Below are positions 12,333-24,269 of a DNA stretch of 64,000 bases, in pieces (positions within the stretch are counted from its first letter, which is position 1; each line of letters begins with the position of its first letter). A program made the position numbers and the translations under genes. The notes beneath the pieces are model-generated. The model searched no databases and was not told the DNA's origin. It saw only the letters and a program-made list of their open reading frames with translations. The stretch is from Amphiura filiformis (lineage: Eukaryota > Echinodermata > Ophiuroidea > Amphilepidida > Amphiuridae), in the NCBI RefSeq assembly GCF_039555335.1, contig NC_092628.1:82300315-82364314 (forward strand), in the 5' to 3' direction.

Positions 12333-15300
12333 ATGAAATACTACAAGATTCAGTTCACGATCTGTATTCTCATTTCTGTGCTGCCTACAAATGGTAAGTT
12401 ATATTGCACATATGTGTAACCTTAATGTTTTCTTAGAATTTGAGACGAGTCCCGTTGATGCTGCATTACCAGGTATTGAGGTAACAAACCAGTACCGTAA
12501 AATGGGGTAACTTTGGGCACTTTTCAGAGTTTTTAAACCACTGCTTCCAAACAAAACCAATTATATTTCTAATTAACTCTTTTTTGTGACATTAGGGTTC
12601 CCTTCTACACCTTGAAGTTAAAAAAGATTTTTTAATAATTTTGTAAGGGTGCCCTAGGGGTTCAAAATGACCTGACCAAAGTTACCCCGCCTTTGGGGCA
12701 ACTTTGGTCACAGTATTACATTCCATGAAGGAAAAAAATCAAAAAATTGATCTTCGCTGAATATGGGCAAGTTGTTGTTTTTGTGACATTTGACACCTTG
12801 CAAAATTAATCAAACACACATCCTTGCTCACAAATATCGATTTTTATTTTATCTGAAAAAAATGTAAAAAATGCTGATTTTGGTCAAAAATCCCGCTTTT
12901 TCGTAAATTTCAAGGAAATTACACATGAGCGACTATTATTTCTTCCAAACATATTTCTTAACAAATTGACACCAAATATGACTAAAAACAATATTGCTGT
13001 ACGAAAATATGACCATTTAAAAAAATATATGTGACCGACCAAAGTTACCCCGCTGACCGAAGTTACCCCATTTTACGGTACTTGGTTGTTAAATAAAATG
13101 AGCAGGTCGTGTTATTCTTTTTTTTTTTTTTAAGATCTTTGGTTAGAAGCAGCCTTATTTGGTTTAGTAAAAAAAGCGTAAATCTGAGCTTCGTAATGTT
13201 TATCCGTATACCAATTAGGGGCTGTGCGATAAATATGAGTCATGGTGAGAGGGTAAAACAGCGGGGGGGGGGAGACGATAGCGGGCAAGCAATTTTTGTT
13301 TTGGCAAGCCGAGAGGGGGGCCCGGGGAGGGGGGACAAACGATTCTTGCCACACATTCATGAGGTGTCTCTCATTACAGATTGATGTCTCTTTTATATTA
13401 ATGTTGGAAAGCCTTTTTGATGTATTCAATCTATGAAAAGAAGGCAATGTTTTATCACTTATTTTTTTGCAAAATCTCTCAGAGCGTGTCCAAAGACATC
13501 TTATTATAGTGATTTAGCTTACAATGATCGAATACATAGAAGACACACACTTACCTCTTTTCCTTATTTCAGATGGAAGCTGCATATCTTCAGCCACACA
13601 CAAATGTCTCGTAGAAGAGCTGTTGGGTAAATATGGACCTCCTTTTACTAGACCAGTAAAACAATACAACAAGACCGTGGACGTATATCTTAACATGTTC
13701 GTTCAGCAAATTATTGATCTGGTGAGTCATTAAGATTTCTCACTTAATATTATGACGATAATAATACTACATGTTCCATGGAGAAATTGAACTATTAACA
13801 TTAACTATTAACTATTAACATGTCGCTAAATTGAATTACCGTCTACAAGCATTTTTTGATGAAGGGCGACACCATCCACAAAAACATTACAATAGGGAGA
13901 TTGGTCCTATTGTGATAATACATGTTTGTTGCCGCCTGTATGGCCTGTATCAGTAATATAGTCACTCATTCTCCAAATAATGCTTTTGTGGAGGGTGTCT
14001 GCCTTTTGTCGTCTCTTTCATAAAAAAAACACCTCGTTTTAGAAGCATATATGCTTGTAGATGGAATACGGTATTCGGGCAAATTGATACATGATCTAGT
14101 CTAACATGAAGCTGTTTGTCAGTAACCTGTGTATCTCTTTGTTACATCACCAACAAAAAATATACAATTTAGAAAATAATGTTAGGCAAACATGCCACTT
14201 GGTGATTGAATTGAATTTTGCTTGATCGTCAAAATAATTTATTAAGCTGCTATTCGCCTATCGGTTCCGTCATATGCGAGGAGAGTCTCGAACTGGCAAT
14301 AGACATGATATGAAGTGTTACGTAACTTTACGCAATGTTATAGGACTGGCTCAATTCCCCATTCATGCATGCTGCCAGATCGAGGCTCTCCTCGCATATG
14401 GCGGAACCGTGCAATGGTGAATAAACTTTTTCAATCAAATCGGTGGTTTACAAGCGAAGATATGGTCAATTGCCCAAAGTACTTAGTCCTAAGACAGCTT
14501 AAGCCACTTTCGCGTCTTTTCAATTGACTTGATTAACTATCTGATCGGTTCTCTCCAGATGGGTAATTTTAAACAGTGGCACATTTGAAGTGGCATTTTA
14601 ATTTATGATTTTGAAATACATATCATATTATTTATTTACTAATGTCAATTATTAGTGAAAGAAAAAACATTAACAAACTTTGTTTTTGATCTGAGATATT
14701 TGACGATAAGCATTAGAGTTCATTTTACGCGGTAAAAACTTGATGTGCGAAATTGGCAAAAAGTGGCCCAACTCGGGCGATTAAGTTAAATCGGGTATAG
14801 CATTTGAACCTGAACTAGAAAAGACACCAAGTAAAGTCTTTCTGTTAGCCAAGTTATTACTGATTCGTATCACATTTACGCCATGCCCCTTTTATTTTTC
14901 TGAAAAGCAAACTGCTTCATGAAAGTCGATTTTACGCAATGCAAGCTTGATATGTGCGAAAATGCCCAACTCGCCTTCTGTACGATTTAAATGAGCTAAC
15001 GTTTGAGTCCGAACTGGTAAAGAAACTAAGCAAGTTTATGCATCTCTTTGCACAGGCCTTATGTTTTCAGGTAATTTCCTTGTCCTATTCTGTTTGTTAC
15101 GCATTTAATTCTTAATATTTCTAAAAGAGGTTTCGTTGTTTATTTTTATTGCATCTCCACCATCCTTTTGTGTAATGAAAAGTTATTTCATCATATTACA
15201 ACTTTTTTTTCAGAATGAACGTGATCAACTTCTTAAAGTTGGTGCCATGCTGGATGTGGTAAGAATCAATTATATAGGTAACGCTACCTAATGCAAATAT

Positions 15301-18300
15301 TTTATAAGTAATATGCCAATATAAATATAATAGTACAACATGTCCATTACAGAATTACTCATACTACATTTTAAATATCATTTTGGTATTAATGAGAGTA
15401 CATGTAAATAAAAGCTAATGGGACTTGGCATAGATATTTGTTCTACGCTTACTTTTATTGTTTATATTAGCGTCGTTCATTATTTTCTGCCATGGCAACC
15501 TAGTAGAGAGCATTGAGATGCAAAATTTACACACAAAACAATCGAGCGTTTCTATATATTTGAGGACTGTTTGTGTAAGTATAGTCGAAGAAAATGCCCT
15601 TATGGATTTGAAGTTGCGTACTAATGTATTTGTGTTACTGTGTTCAGCAAATTGAATTATACACATACAAGGGGTGTAAATTTTAAAATGCTTTAAGGGA
15701 GGTCTAATGAGCGTGAACCTGGTTTGGATGCAGAGGGAGTGTGCCTGTAACAGACACAGCCACCAGAAAAGGACCAGCTCAGATCGCGCGCCAAATAAGT
15801 TTGCAGTCCAGAAATTTCTTTTTTTTTCTCAGCCTTGCAAAAAATAGGCAGAGGTGGGAATCGAACCCGGGACCTCCGTGTTGTAAAACCTATTGCGTTA
15901 CCACTGAGCCAACTGACAATTAGCTATGACAAGTTTGATAGTAATCCTTGATATTGCTGAATAGAATAAATCAATACTGATAGGTCTATTTATATGTACG
16001 ATGCTATTCAAATTGGCCTATAAACTAGGAATATAATGTGAAATGACTATCAAGATCAATTAATCAAGTTGTCAAGTTATCAACAATCAATAATAAACCG
16101 ACGTTATAACGTACCCAATCAAGCGAACATATCAAGGTCATATCAGGGCGTTATACAAAGAATGGTCAAAGGTCAACGTTTCCAAAGAAGTATAGTAATA
16201 GATGTAGACACAAGCTTTCGTGCGGGAAACATAAACACATAGTCGTCAGTCGTGTGGTTTTTATGAGATTTGATACGGCGCTGAAGTCTATGGCTGTCCC
16301 AATATCAGTACCAGACCCGGTTACCAGACGGCAATGTGTGTGTTTACAAGGAATACAAACTCATTTTACCAATAAGTGAACCACATAGAGGAATACGACA
16401 TCTATCGTGAGCCGATCTGCATTCTGTTGCCTGCAAAAGCCGACGATCAGGTAAAAATTCTAAAAGCAGCGTGACTAGATATTTGCGTTAATTTCATGAT
16501 ACGTGTAAAACGCATTGAAAACGCCAAATTGCAGTCATAAAATATATAATATTAGTAAATCACCCAATCGAATGTTAACGTAGGTATGTGGACAAGAACT
16601 GCAATAACAATAACAAACTATGTGCCCAAAGAGTTGTCTTTGGCATGTCGCTTTTTTGAAATATAACCAAAAATATCAAATTTTGGAAAAACGCCCCAAA
16701 ATTTAAAACAAACACGAACCTTCCAAAATAAATATATATTAGCACTCGGCGGCCCAGTCACTACCTGCCGCTGTGATTTGGGGTAACTCATTGCTTCCCC
16801 TCTCCAGATACCGGTACTTCAAGGTCGCTCATACCCCAGCCCTTAATCAAGTCATGAAATATCATAAATTCTTCCTTTAGTCCCAAGAGTAAAATATTCA
16901 ATGGTCATATAACTCTAGAATGGCTAATTCATGAGGTATATGTCAAAAAAAACCTAAATTTACACATAGGGTTAAAACAATGATTTTCAAAATGCTTGGA
17001 TTGCCATTTTAGTCTCAAATTATTCGTCGTGCACACAAAAAGGTATCGTTTGCTATGTCTACGGAGTCTAGATTTAATGTTATGACCCATAAACTGTCAA
17101 GGTTACATAATATTCTATAAGGTTGTTGAACTTTTGCTCATGATTCTGGATAGAAGACGTTTTGTAAAGCAAAGTATCATTATGCATGTTTTGTATTCAT
17201 CATAATCGTTTACAGACGAATTATTTGACACTATTTTCATTCAATTTGGAGCCTTTAGAAAATTTGACCTATGACATTGTACCCTATGACCTATTAGGCA
17301 TCCTGGAGATATATGACAATTGACTTTTCATTGCTTGGGACCAGACAAACAACTTGATTACAGAAATTTTATTCCCCATGTGACCTTTGACTTCAATACC
17401 TTAATTTGCTCATGGCATCCAGAAGATTCTGAAACTACATACCTTTCTTTAATACTTGAAGCAAAAACAATTGTATTAGTACGTAACTTCACGGTTATAT
17501 TGGGTCTTCAATGATCTATATCTTCGCCGTAGAAGTGATGTAATAATCGGCGTAACTACCATAGCAATAGACCGCCCTCCACTACATTGCACTGATCACC
17601 TATGTATATGTCTGCAAACATAGATTGAATACAATTCCGCTCTTTTCAAAGATTCTCATCTTACAGGTGCGAGTAATCAGCTTTTTTTGACATCTATGGC
17701 TCAATGCATTGGTACCACCTGAACGATGAAGTGCAGGGCGATATATTCAAAATTGATTCATCTATTGCTATGGTAGTTAAGCTTCCTATTTACGTCACTT
17801 CTATGGCGAATATCCTCGACTAGTCCGTTATCATTAGTGGTACCTTATCCATAGTTATCAAATCAAATCAATTCAATTCAATTCAATTCAATTCAATTCA
17901 ATTAAACTCAAATCAAATCAACATTATTTCCAAAACACTACAGAAATAAACAGGTAAAATGGAGGATGTGACATCGTGAAGGCCAATAATATCCGCGAAG
18001 GTCAATACGATCCGCGATACTTCACCCAAGCAAAACCATTATATAATTATCATGCAGCCGATGTAAAGTACTTTGAGTCCCTTTGAAGTGGATTCAAATT
18101 AAAGCAAATACTAAAACATTATTCACCAACTAAAAATGTCAGTATCCACGTGAATCAGAGCCAGCTGGTATTCCTATTGTTTTCTTTTCGCTCTTTATTT
18201 TAGCAATGGACAGATGAATTTCTCACATGGAATACAACAGAGTACCCAGACATTACCGAATTACACCTCCCGTTTACAAACATTTGGCGTCCGGATTTAT

Positions 18301-21300
18301 ATTTATTGGAGAGGTAGGTACGTCGAATCTGACGCTCGGTGAAACTTTGTATGCTTCTTTTCTTAAACATAATAGAGAGATTGCGATGTTCCAAACGCAG
18401 CACGTGGACCGTACGTTTTTACGTACGTTAATACGGTGTTAAATATTGCTAGTCTCGGTTCCAAACTGGATTGTGCTCATTCGTCACGAAGAAGAACAAG
18501 TCGGGTGGAATAAAGACTATAATATCTGATCTAATCTAATCTAGGTCGATAGAGGGCATAATGATTGAAAAAATTAATAGTAAGCGCAGGCTACTGAGTC
18601 CCTGCCTAATTCAAACAGCCCGCTTTTGATTTTGATTAAAATTTTGACTTAACATGCTGCTTAAACTTAATTGTATTTTTGTGCTCCCCAACTATTATAG
18701 TTGCCCCAAAACATATATTTTGGTAGATTAAAGATCACTTTATCCATTATCATTGACTTTATTTTCAAAATGAGACTTTTTCGTCCTGAAAATTGGGCGC
18801 GTTGCATGAACTTCGACATGAGGTAAAATCAGCATATTTCAACGTAGCATCTGCGTTTTATATAACGTTTGAATCCAAAATGGGAAATCGCAATGTCATT
18901 TCAATGGGCAATCTCTCCGTATGGTTATCGTGTATAAATTTAGTCGATTTTCAACACATCGCTGTACCTTTATTATAATGATTTGTTACAAACAAAACAG
19001 GATCATAATAGTAATTAGACTTTCCTTCGTATGTTTATTATCATTGACTGTCTTTAACATATTGTGAAATGAACAAATTTTGTGCATTTTCAACGATGTA
19101 TCTACGTTTATTTCGCACGTGGAAAATCTTCAAAACTGGCTAAATACGTGACCTCGCTTCGATACAGGAGAGTGGTTTTGAATAGATTAACGTGCGTTCG
19201 ATACCTCTAATAAATAATCTCTGTAATATTTTGCTTGCTGCTATTGCAACCTTGTACATTGTTAACACCGTCTATTATGATCATTTTCTTTACCCCGGTT
19301 TTGACAGGTATCAATCTGATGACGATGTTAATACGCTACCATTAATATCGCCTGATGGTACGGTGTTTTGGTCTTCTCAAACTACCTTCACCACATCCTG
19401 CAGATTCGATGCCCGATTTTTTCCATTTGACATCCAAAATTGCACACTAACTTTCGCTTCTTGGGGTTACGAACGTAAACGGTTAGACCTCTTTGTCAGT
19501 CCTGGTCGCTCAGATCACTCTTTTTTTGTTGATAACGGCGTATGGAACCTAACTGAGATCAAAATAGAACGTTACAACATAACTTTTGACAGTTATGAGG
19601 GAGAATGGCCTCAAATACAGGTATCCCTGATATTGAGCCGTCGATCACTGTTTTACGTTCTGTTAATTATCATACCGTGTACCTTGCTGTCATTTATTAA
19701 CCTGATGGTTTTCATACTGCCGACGGAATCGGGAGAGAAGGTGTCATTGGGAATAACCAACTTCTTAGCATTGATACTGGTTCAGCAACTGATTGGGGAG
19801 TCCATTCCACCTGCATCGGACCAACTTCCTATCATTATATGTGAGCAATTTATTTATTCTGCTCTTAGATCGGTCAATTCTCAATTTTGTGTTCAATAAA
19901 TCAGTTTTTCCCTTTTCCGCGCTCTTGCAACCAGTGTTCCATTACATGTTACCAGCCTTTTTCGAAATTTCCTTTCTTAAGCTTGCAGTCTTTATAACAT
20001 TATCATTTTCATGCCGTCAATATTGTTTTGAAACAACTTCCCATTACATACATATAATTCCACTCATGTTTCAATAAGACATGGTTATAAATGCCTCAAC
20101 TCCAATCTGAACCAAATAAGAATACAATGAAAGACGACATAGCCTTCCTTTGGTGGAGTTAAATACCACTATTAATTAGGGCTGGGAGCGCTTGCAAAAA
20201 ACGGGACAACTTTCTTGTATGGCACCTTAAATATCACCTTTAATATCACTAAAAAGTGCTTAAAGATCACTAAAAATTACCATGCATGTCTGAGAGTACA
20301 CAGCCACCTTAAATTATGTTTGCAACTCCAGATTAGATTGTAGTGACAGTTTAACTCATCAATCAATACAGAGCTTAGCAAGAGATGTTAAGGTTGTAGG
20401 TGCAAAGGAATTAAAGGATGATGATGATTTGATTTCGAAATTGTCAGCAATTTTCTGATGGAAGAAATTGCTGAAATGATCTGATAGTTCTTGTGTACAA
20501 CTATTAAATTAAAAGGCCGCGGATTACCAAGATTGTAAAGATTGAAACCAATTTGAAATGCGATTTTTTGATCATCGGGTTTTTTTTCATGGTTGTGTGA
20601 TTCACATAGAATCTCTTACAGAATTGTAAATTGTAAATTTGTTAATTTCAAGTTTAAGTTGCGCCATTTTCTTTCTGCAGAGCGTCTTTTATGTTTATCT
20701 TTTAAAATATCAGGCGTTAACCATTACCAATTAGGACGAAGCGTAATGGTATGTTTCTGTAGAGGAGTTGATAATAAGCGAGTAATAATGTGTTTTTGTA
20801 GAGAAGTTGGTAAGTTTGAATTATAAACTGCTGTCTTCAGATTTTGTAGAAGATTTTTAAAGCCGGGGATGGAATCACAAGGTCCTTGATTAAATCTTCA
20901 GTCGGGAGACAAAATATGCGGTGAAATATTTATTTCTTTTTGTGGCGAGCTTTGGTTTGAAGAGAGTTAATAAGTGCTACGCCAGGGTTGTTATCAGAAG
21001 TTTGAATATGGCCAACGAGTACAGATGATATCAAGAAGTTATCATCCGTGCAAATAAGCTAGAAGCCCAATGGCCATACATTCACAAATGTCTCTGCCCC
21101 CTTTTATCCCTGCTGGGTTAAATGAAGACCATTTTCTGATCAATAATGTAGATTTTTAACTATCATTTGTATCATTCTCTCGTTTTAACAGCTTATTACT
21201 TCAATCCTATGATTGTGATTGGATGCCTTTCTGTCATGAACGGTGTTATCACGGCGCATTTTCAACAACAACAGTCATCACACGATGTACCGATATGGCT

Positions 21301-21568
21301 TTATCGACTTTATCAAATAATGACACCAAAGAACCATCTGCAAGAAGAACACAGCATTTGTAAGATAAATGTAAAAATGATAACGGAAAACAAAGAAGAT
21401 GCCGACAACAATGGAGAGTCCGACGTAAATACAGTAGATGCTGTACATCGTGCGAGTTTAAATGGGAAGCAGGTGGCTTCAATGATCAATCGATTATTAA
21501 TGGTAGCGTGTATATTCATTACAATTCTTTCCATGATCATTTCTGCTATTATGTTTATTGTAACGTAG
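12333..21568 (+). CDS. Cys-loop ligand-gated ion channel subunit, copy B (six exons)
   Basis: Paralogue of copy A with the same architecture. Exons: 12333-12393, 13573-13721, 15214-15258, 18204-18313, 19308-19840, 21192-21568; sizes 61, 149, 45, 110, 533, 377, total 424 aa. Visible: signal peptide MKYYKIQFTICILI; exon 3 NERDQLLKVGAMLDV (Met at the loop D Trp site); loop A IWRPDLYLLE; Cys-loop beginning SCRFDARFFPFD; loop B ASWGY; M2 GEKVSLGITN and on; M3 YYFNPMIV; M4 ending MFIVT. The M3-M4 loop is nine residues shorter than in A and C. Intron 4 (994 bp) is enlarged by an inserted repeat. The frame is intact and splice signals are canonical, so it looks functional. An AATAAA lies at 21821. 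Confidence 0.9.
12489..13084. mobile_element. TIR element in intron 1 of copy B
   Basis: The left end TACCGTAAAATGGGGTAACT faces the right end AGTTACCCCATTTTACGGTA; AAAGTTACCCCG words recur inside. No coding content. It is absent from intron 1 of copy A (155 bp long). Confidence 0.8.
13216..13350. repeat. G-rich MITE fragment
   Basis: Starts AGGGGCTGTGCGATAAATAT and continues into GGGGG-rich units with GGCAAGC and ATTTTTG, the same family as the element at 471-820; it sits just upstream of exon 2 of copy B. Confidence 0.55.
14262..14408. repeat. Short inverted repeat in intron 2 of copy B
   Basis: GGTTCCGTCATATGCGAGGAG (14262 on) faces CTCCTCGCATATGGCGGAACC (ending 14408). Further on, two related copies of about 110 bp occur at about 14723-14840 and 14930-15040 (TTTTACGC...CTTGAT..TGTGCGAAA). 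Confidence 0.7.
15842..15925 (-). mobile_element. tRNA-derived SINE head
   Basis: The minus strand reads GTTGGCTCAGTGGTAACGC (A-box type) and, about 30 bases on, CCGGGTTCGATTCCC (B-box type); the middle has TTTTACAAC in anticodon-loop position. The anticodon stem does not pair well, so this is a SINE or tRNA pseudogene. Confidence 0.65.
17518..17816. mobile_element. MITE-like inverted repeat
   Basis: The left end ATCTTCGCCGTAGAAGTGA faces the right TCACTTCTATGGCGAATAT; CTACCATAGCAATAGA and TCTATTGCTATGGTAG follow inside. Sequence at about 24080-24262 matches the interior in the opposite orientation (CTATGTTTGCAGACATA), a second copy of the family. Confidence 0.7.
18374..19215. mobile_element. 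Element inserted in intron 4 of copy B
   Basis: Begins AGAGAGATTGCGATG and contains CGTACGTTTTTACGTACG; absent from the 126 bp intron 4 of copy C, whose short sequence aligns with the flanks. An inverted copy of its right portion lies at 23246-23720, and the terminal motif recurs at about 26690-26742 as AATCGCAATCTCTC. Confidence 0.65.
19308..19840 (+). CDS. Copy B exon 5: Cys-loop, M1, M2
   Basis: A 533 bp exon between GACAG and GTGAGC. Same block order as copy A exon 5. The M1-M2 coding stretch from GGTTTTCATACTGCCGACGG to the TTCTTAGCA of M2 is almost base-identical to A and C, while the loop C region differs at many codons. A sequon inside the Cys-loop end (NCT) is specific to this copy. 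Confidence 0.9.
19841..21191 (+). other. Intron 5 of copy B
   Basis: No gene. Parts align with intron 5 of copy C (39934-41693), for example CTCTTAGATCGGTCAATTCT just after the donor and GGCGTTAAC-containing segments, supporting a recent B/C duplication. A piece at 20282-20312 (ATGTCTGAGAGTACACAGCC) recurs inverted at about 43351-43382. Confidence 0.55.
21192..21568 (+). CDS. Copy B exon 6: M3, short cytoplasmic loop, M4
   Basis: A 377 bp exon after TTTTAACAG. M3 YYFNPMIVIGCLSVMNG is identical to copy A. The M3-M4 loop lacks a nine-residue segment (around DSNQK..LGE) found in A and C. M4 is followed by a stop at 21566-21568. About 300 bp of 3' flank resembles that of copy C (42100-42410). 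Confidence 0.88.
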
Positions 21569-22310
21569 AAAATCATGGCGGAAGTGAAATGAATTTTCCA
21601 GAAGCGATAAATGACATATGAGCTGTTGACAACTTATAAAAAGAACTTTTTGATTTGAATAATACAATTCAATAACTTTGGGTTGCTTAAGAGATCATTG
21701 GTCGGTGATGAATCGACGAAATCCTATTACTGACGTTAGCAAAGAAATAGTCGGCTGACGTAATAGACTCCTGTGAATAATTTGTAGGTTAGAATTTGGG
21801 AAACGATAGCGATTTTACTGAATAAATCAATGATTATCAAATGTACGTACGTATTATGGGCTCTACAGTATGTAATCTCTTAATATTATTTCTATGGTGG
21901 AGTTGTAAGTTGATTTGTTAGTTGTTTACAAATGGAAATTTCATGGAGGGGTCGATGAAGGTCTAGTTCCAATTGGGAATATAGGGATTATCAATTGTGT
22001 AAAACAATTTCTGTATATATATATATTTAAAATTTGACAAATTGACAAATTGACAACTCGCAACTCTAAAGACCTCGCAAATGTCAACTTACAACTCGCA
22101 AATTTCGACTCGCAAAAACCAACTCGCAAATCAACTGGCAATTGCATTTGGGAACTCGCAAACAATGAGATTTCAGCTCATTGCAAGACTTGAGCCAACG
22201 GAATGTAAAGCAGTTGAACTTTACAATCAAGAAATCAACGGCTATACTTTCTCAAAGTAAATAAAGGTGCAAGATTCAACTTAAAACGGATACTTTGTAA
22301 CTGAAAGGAC

Positions 22311-22441
22311 AAACTTAATGGACACGGTCTTATTGGTGAATATGATGAATTATTACATCTCATACATATTCATGAGAGAATGACGCCAATTCATTGGTCA
22401 ATCGCAACTTGCACAAAACCAAGTAGAGTGATCTATCCTTA
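22311..22441. repeat. Direct repeat, left copy
   Basis: The block from CACGGTCTTATTGGTGAATA to AGTAGAGTGATCTATCCTT recurs at about 26741-26851 with few changes, a pair 4.4 kb apart in the B-C spacer. The two copies bracket the gene-B debris and SINE insertions. Confidence 0.75.
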
Positions 22442-22828
22442 GAAATCTTACCCGGGCGATAGTTTCCCCCTATTCATGATATCATCATCCTTAGAGACAA
22501 AAGTTCGTACTCCCTTTCGTCAAGCGTGTTTTTGTTTTGTTTTTTGCGCAGACGTGATTCATTATCATTGACTGTCTTTAACATTATTGTGAAATGAACA
22601 AATTTTGTGCATTGATCTCGTGCGCTAGTTTGTAATGTTTGAATGTTTCCATGTTCCAGTGTATGATGCGTAGGCCTCTTCCCTTGTTTGCATGATTATA
22701 TTAGGCCGGCGGGTAAGCATCATTAATTGATCTCGTACACTGGTATGTAATGTGGTGTTTGTACTGTTTACCCCGCATGACTGCTCATATCCATAAGTAC
22801 CAGACTTGAGTCCTGTTTATCAGGGACA

Positions 22829-22901
22829 GTCTGTGTAGCTCAGTGGTAAGAGCGCTCGCCCGACAAGCGAGAGGTCTGGGGTTCGAGTCCCCGCACAGGC
22901 A
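22829..22901 (+). tRNA. tRNA-Val(GAC)-like sequence, probably SINE head or tRNA pseudogene
   Basis: The 73 bases fold as a full cloverleaf by eye: acceptor GTCTGTG/CACAGGC (one wobble), D arm GCTC/GAGC, anticodon stem CTCGC/GCGAG with loop CCGACAA (anticodon GAC), T arm with GGTTCGAGTCC, discriminator A. No CCA is encoded, as expected for eukaryotes. Against a working tRNA: position 33 is C rather than the near-invariant U, and GAC valine tRNAs are unusual in animals. A small stem (GGTATGTCCGGAG ... CTCTGGCATATCTGCC) follows directly, as a SINE body could. Confidence 0.5.
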
Positions 22902-23017
22902 GGTATGTCCGGAGTTTTTACTCTGGCATATCTGCCTTTGCATGTAATGTTTCCATTTGTAAATTCATGTTTAATTGTGCTAGTGTGCGATGCGTAATTC
23001 TTCTTTCCCCTGTATAT

Positions 23018-23152
23018 TGATGTATCTACGTTTATTTCGCACGTAGAAAATCTTCAAAACTGGCTAAATACGTGACCTCGCTTCGATACAGGAGAGTGGT
23101 TTTGAATAGATTAACGTACGTCCGATACCTCTAATAATCTCTCTAATATTTT
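23018..23152. repeat. Duplicated copy of gene B intron 4 end
   Basis: It matches about 19100-19240, including CGTGACCTCGCTTCGATACA and GAGAGTGGTTTTGAATAG. It is directly joined to an exon-5 fragment, skipping about 300 bp of the original. A short piece of the same source (ATTATCATTGACTGTC) lies at about 22561. Confidence 0.8.
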
Positions 23153-23245
23153 ATGGAACCTAACTGAGATCAAAATAGAACGTTACAGCATAACTTTTGA
23201 CAGTTATGAGGGAGAATGGCCTCAAATACAGGTATCCCTGATATT
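23152..23245 (+). pseudogene. Fragment of Cys-loop receptor exon 5
   Basis: These 94 bases are nearly identical to 19541-19635 of copy B (starting ATGGAACCTAACTGAGATC, ending CAGGTATCCCTGATATT) and encode the loop C to pre-M1 stretch. It lacks splice sites and the rest of the exon and is followed at once by an inverted intron copy. It is duplication debris, not a fourth gene. Confidence 0.88.
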
Positions 23246-23720
23246 AGAGAGCTTGCGATTTCCAAACGTAGACATCGGACGTACGTTGATCTATTCAAAA
23301 CCACTCTCCTGTATCGAAGCGAGGTCACGTATTTAGCTATTTTTGAAGATATTCCACGTGCGAAATCGACGTAGATATATCGTTGAAAATGCATAAAATT
23401 TGTCCATTTCACAATATGTTAAAGACAGTCAAAGATAATGAACATACGAAGGAAAGTCTAATTATTATTATGATCCTTTTTTTTTTTTATAAATCATTAT
23501 AATAAAGGTACAGCGATGTGTTAAAAATGGACCAAATTTAAACGCAATATTCATACGCAGAGATTGTCTATTGAAATGTGTGTGATACCTTGCGTATAAA
23601 AAATTAGCTTGCGATTTGACATTTTGGACTCAACGTAGCATTAAAACGTACGTTCCACCATGGTTCCACGTGGAAATAGGCTGATTTTACCTCGAGTCTA
23701 GGTAAAGGAAACGTAGAGAA
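23246..23720. repeat. Inverted copy of the copy B intron 4 element
   Basis: Starts AGAGAGCTTGCGATTTCC and continues as the reverse complement of about 18790-19200 (for example ACCACTCTCCTGTATCGAAG). Together with the direct copy at 23018-23152 it forms an interrupted inverted repeat around the exon fragment. Confidence 0.8.
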
Positions 23721-23772
23721 CGAGTGTTTCTCTATACGAATGTTATAATCAAAATATCATGTGTTTTTGTAC

Positions 23773-24013
23773 AGCTGAGGGTGGTGCAATAACTTTGTGT
23801 ATCCCCGAGGTGGTGAAGTATTATAGGGGGGTGGGGGGGGCAAAGATTGGTTGGCAGGTCAAAGGGGGGGGCAAGCATTTTTTGCAGGTCGAAAGTTGGG
23901 TGGGTGGAGAGCAAAGAAATTTTGGCTCAGATATTTTAGGAACATTAGGAACGCGTTCAAATATGCAAAATTCCTGATTGGTTATTTATGTATTTATTTA
24001 TTTATTTATATAT

Positions 24014-24068
<55 letters not shown>

Positions 24069-24075
24069 TGCATTG
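23773..24075. repeat. G-rich MITE fragment followed by (TTTA)n
   Basis: GGTGCAATAACTTTGTGTATCC and GGGGGGGGCAAAGATTGG-type units match the family at 471-820. From about 23985 to 24068 the sequence is a TTTA tetranucleotide run of some 20 units. Confidence 0.75.
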
Positions 24076-24269
24076 AACCATAGATGTCAAAGAAAGGATG
24101 TTCACTTGCACCTATAAGATTAGTATTTTTGAAAAGAGCTGTATTGTATTCAATCTATGTTTGCAGACATACACAGGTAATTAGTGCAATCTGCTTGTGT
24201 TGGCATGGTTGGGCGATCTATTCAAACATTGTATTCATCTATTGCGATTATTACGTCACTTCTTAACTT

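Larger units (their letters stand above)
15259..18203 (+). other. Intron 3 of copy B, mostly unannotated
   Basis: No exon is recognised apart from the flanking ones. It contains a SINE head (15842-15925), an inverted repeat (17518-17816) and an ATTCA-type pentamer run at about 17866-17905. The rest shows nothing I can name. Confidence 0.6.

Noticed and set aside
23152..23245. A fourth Cys-loop receptor gene between B and C
   Set aside because: Only 94 bases of exon 5 are present, with no splice sites and with inverted intron sequence directly attached; it is duplication debris.
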